From NCBI GenBank assembly GCA_030751555.1, contig JASMFX010000032.1, positions 1 through 7,186 on the forward strand: a stretch of 7,186 nucleotides of DNA, in the 5' to 3' direction. This DNA comes from Candidatus Woesearchaeota archaeon. Its GTDB lineage: Archaea > Nanoarchaeota > Nanoarchaeia > Woesearchaeales > CALCXY01. The position numbers and the translations under genes are program-made. How positions within the stretch are numbered: position 1 is the stretch's first letter; every line of letters begins with the position of its first letter. This document shows positions 6,011 through 7,186 of the stretch, one piece after another. A model generated the notes under the pieces. It searched no databases. It saw only the letters and a program-made list of their open reading frames with translations, and was not told the origin of the DNA.

Positions 6011-7186
6011 GAAACCTCCTTCACCGTAATACTTGTCGATCGACTTAAAGAATACTCATAATCAGCATGCACCCTAAAAAACTCAGTCAATACAGGGCTA
6101 TTTCCTAACAATAAACTACCAGAATTGATCGTAATAGGACATCGTAAAGACTTAAACCCTTTGATGTTTTCAAAGCTTTCTTTATTTTGCACCAAGTCAA
6201 CAACATAGACACGATATAATTTAGGATCACAAGTAACTTTCATATCACGACACTCTCCTGGTTTCATTTCAATAGTTCCACACATTCTATTTTGGATATC
6301 CATCTGTTGAGGCATCATCACAGCTATTTTGTTAAAAGCATTGACCTCTCCATCCCATTTGTTTCGCAAGGTAATCCCTAGAGTCAATCTATTGGATCCA
6401 TCATTTTGTAAATCCAGCTCAATGGGCTGTGGTTTTCCAATTCCTATTCCCACTTGAACCGGTCCATCAGTATAGATTGCTATAGGCTTTTTGTCTGTAA
6501 TTTTATACACGTCCAACACATTCCTTCCTGTTCGTCTAAAACTTCTACTCCTCTCCTTATCGACAAAATAGGATTTAAAATACGCTTGTGTTTCAAAATC
6601 AAAGTCTACCTTCATCTCAACTCTATGGGTTCCTTTAATAAAAGCATCAGCGGCAAAACTACAATCAATATCTTCAGAACTAAACTCTTCAAACGTATAA
6701 CTCTTCTGAGGATAAATAGCATCAGCTTGAACCTTAATAGCCTTACCATCAGCATCTTTATTTCCACTATCGCCCTCACACTGTATATTAGCATGTATAG
6801 CTCTATCAAGTGTATTTGCACTTAAGGTACTAAACACCCCGACCGGTTCATTAAGTCCATATGTTTTATCAGTAGATTTTACAGGTTCTAAGAATACTCC
6901 TAATTTTTGAACAGCATTGACATCCGTCTGGCCAGTATATACATTGGCACCTATAGTCGAGTTAAAGAGCCCTCCAATACGTGCACTCCAATTGGTGAGT
7001 AAATCAACAATCCAAGCCCAGATAGCCTTCAACGTCTCGAGCACAGTATTAATAATGTCTGCCCATACTCCAAAAATATCAGCACTAACCGGTCCATCAA
7101 GTCCAGGAATAAATTCTAAGGTCTCAAGGGCAAGTTGCGAACTTCCAGCGTGATATGCCCAATTGGCAAATATAAGGATAAAAATA
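6007..7186 (-). CDS. Membrane-anchored or exported protein related to the downstream lipoproteins, 5' truncated
   Basis: Function unknown. The frame stays open to the right edge, so at least 392 residues are present and the GTG at 7044 is not the real start. The first visible residues (IFILIFANWAYHAGSS) look like the end of a signal peptide or membrane anchor. A tryptophan-rich hydrophobic or amphipathic segment follows (visible residues about 37-66, including AIWAWIVDLL), possibly a second membrane-associated helix. Two beta-rich domains then follow the lipoprotein plan. The first ends at KVDFDFETQAYF. The second runs from DGPVQVGIGIG, through NAFNKIAVMMP, to HADYEYSLSRS near the C-terminus. 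Asp and Tyr stand where the lipoproteins have their first two cysteines; it has its own set (visible residues 136, 175, 302, 312, 319, 349). The stop overlaps the next ATG. It may anchor or organise the lipoproteins, which is a guess. Confidence 0.75.
   Translation of the reverse strand, partial: IFILIFANWAYHAGSSQLALETLEFIPGLDGPVSADIFGVWADIINTVLETLKAIWAWIVDLLTNWSARIGGLFNSTIGANVYTGQTDVNAVQKLGVFLEPVKSTDKTYGLNEPVGVFSTLSANTLDRAIHANIQCEGDSGNKDADGKAIKVQADAIYPQKSYTFEEFSSEDIDCSFAADAFIKGTHRVEMKVDFDFETQAYFKSYFVDKERSRSFRRTGRNVLDVYKITDKKPIAIYTDGPVQVGIGIGKPQPIELDLQNDGSNRLTLGITLRNKWDGEVNAFNKIAVMMPQQMDIQNRMCGTIEMKPGECRDMKVTCDPKLYRVYVVDLVQNKESFENIKGFKSLRCPITINSGSLLLGNSPVLTEFFRVHADYEYSLSRSTSITVKEVS
6014..6022 (-). 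promoter_or_regulatory. Strong Shine-Dalgarno site at the coupled start of the first lipoprotein
   Basis: GAAGGAGGT on the minus strand, three to four bases before the ATG at 6010 and inside the coding end of the upstream gene. With the ATGA stop/start overlap it fixes this start and indicates translational coupling. Confidence 0.7.

Noticed and set aside
6454..6825. Plus-strand open frame of 123 codons inside the minus-strand membrane protein gene
   Set aside because: Its product is a low-complexity Ile/Ser/Lys-rich sequence antisense to a gene with clear homology to its neighbours. The other long frames opposite or within tyrS, rfcS and the lipoproteins are likewise shadows.
7042..7044. 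GTG as the start codon of the cluster's first gene
   Set aside because: The frame continues open to the window edge with a hydrophobic N-terminal segment, and no ribosome site or box A is evident just upstream.
1..7186. CRISPR arrays, insertion sequences, toxin-antitoxin pairs or phage genes
   Set aside because: No regularly spaced direct repeats, transposase or integrase motifs, or terminal inverted repeats with target duplications were seen. Similarity among the minus-strand genes is at protein level and not a recent DNA repeat.

Overview
This AT-rich window carries archaeal information-processing genes and archaeal promoters (TTTAAATA-type box A, one leaderless start, GGAGG ribosome sites elsewhere). 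It has an archaeal clamp-loader small subunit, an archaeal/eukaryotic-type tyrosyl-tRNA synthetase and a small PRC-barrel protein. Together with AT richness and arrays of unrecognised lipoproteins, this suggests an uncultivated archaeon, possibly of the DPANN group (Woesearchaeota/Pacearchaeota-like). The lineage is inference; no rRNA is present.

Layout. Bases 1-443 (+) hold the 3' end of an M16 metallopeptidase-like gene. It overlaps tail-to-tail by 29 bases with tyrS (415-1440, -). A 120-base divergent spacer with one near-palindromic TATA element separates tyrS from a PRC-barrel gene (1564-1827, +), followed by rfcS (1882-2853, +), which has its own TATA box spaced for leaderless transcription. 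Bases 2854-2988 are a convergent gap holding a roughly half-G+C segment with several alternative helices, then a T-rich terminator for the opposite strand.

From 2989 to the right edge, all genes lie on the minus strand and are read right to left: a membrane-anchored or exported protein cut by the window edge (6007-7186), then three lipoproteins (5060-6010, 4048-5028, 2989-3972). All four appear to be paralogs built from two tandem beta-sandwich-like domains, each ending in a YxY/FxF strand motif. The three lipoproteins share six cysteines, the first three with identical spacing (C-x11-C-x14-C). The first two genes overlap by ATGA; the later ones may have additional internal promoters. This array is the least explained part of the window. 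It looks like a set of secreted, disulfide-stabilised surface proteins that may assemble together, but no function can be assigned from sequence.

The left half is housekeeping: tyrosine charging of tRNA, clamp loading for replication, and a possible cell-division or membrane-associated PRC-barrel factor. Nothing links these functionally to the lipoprotein array.
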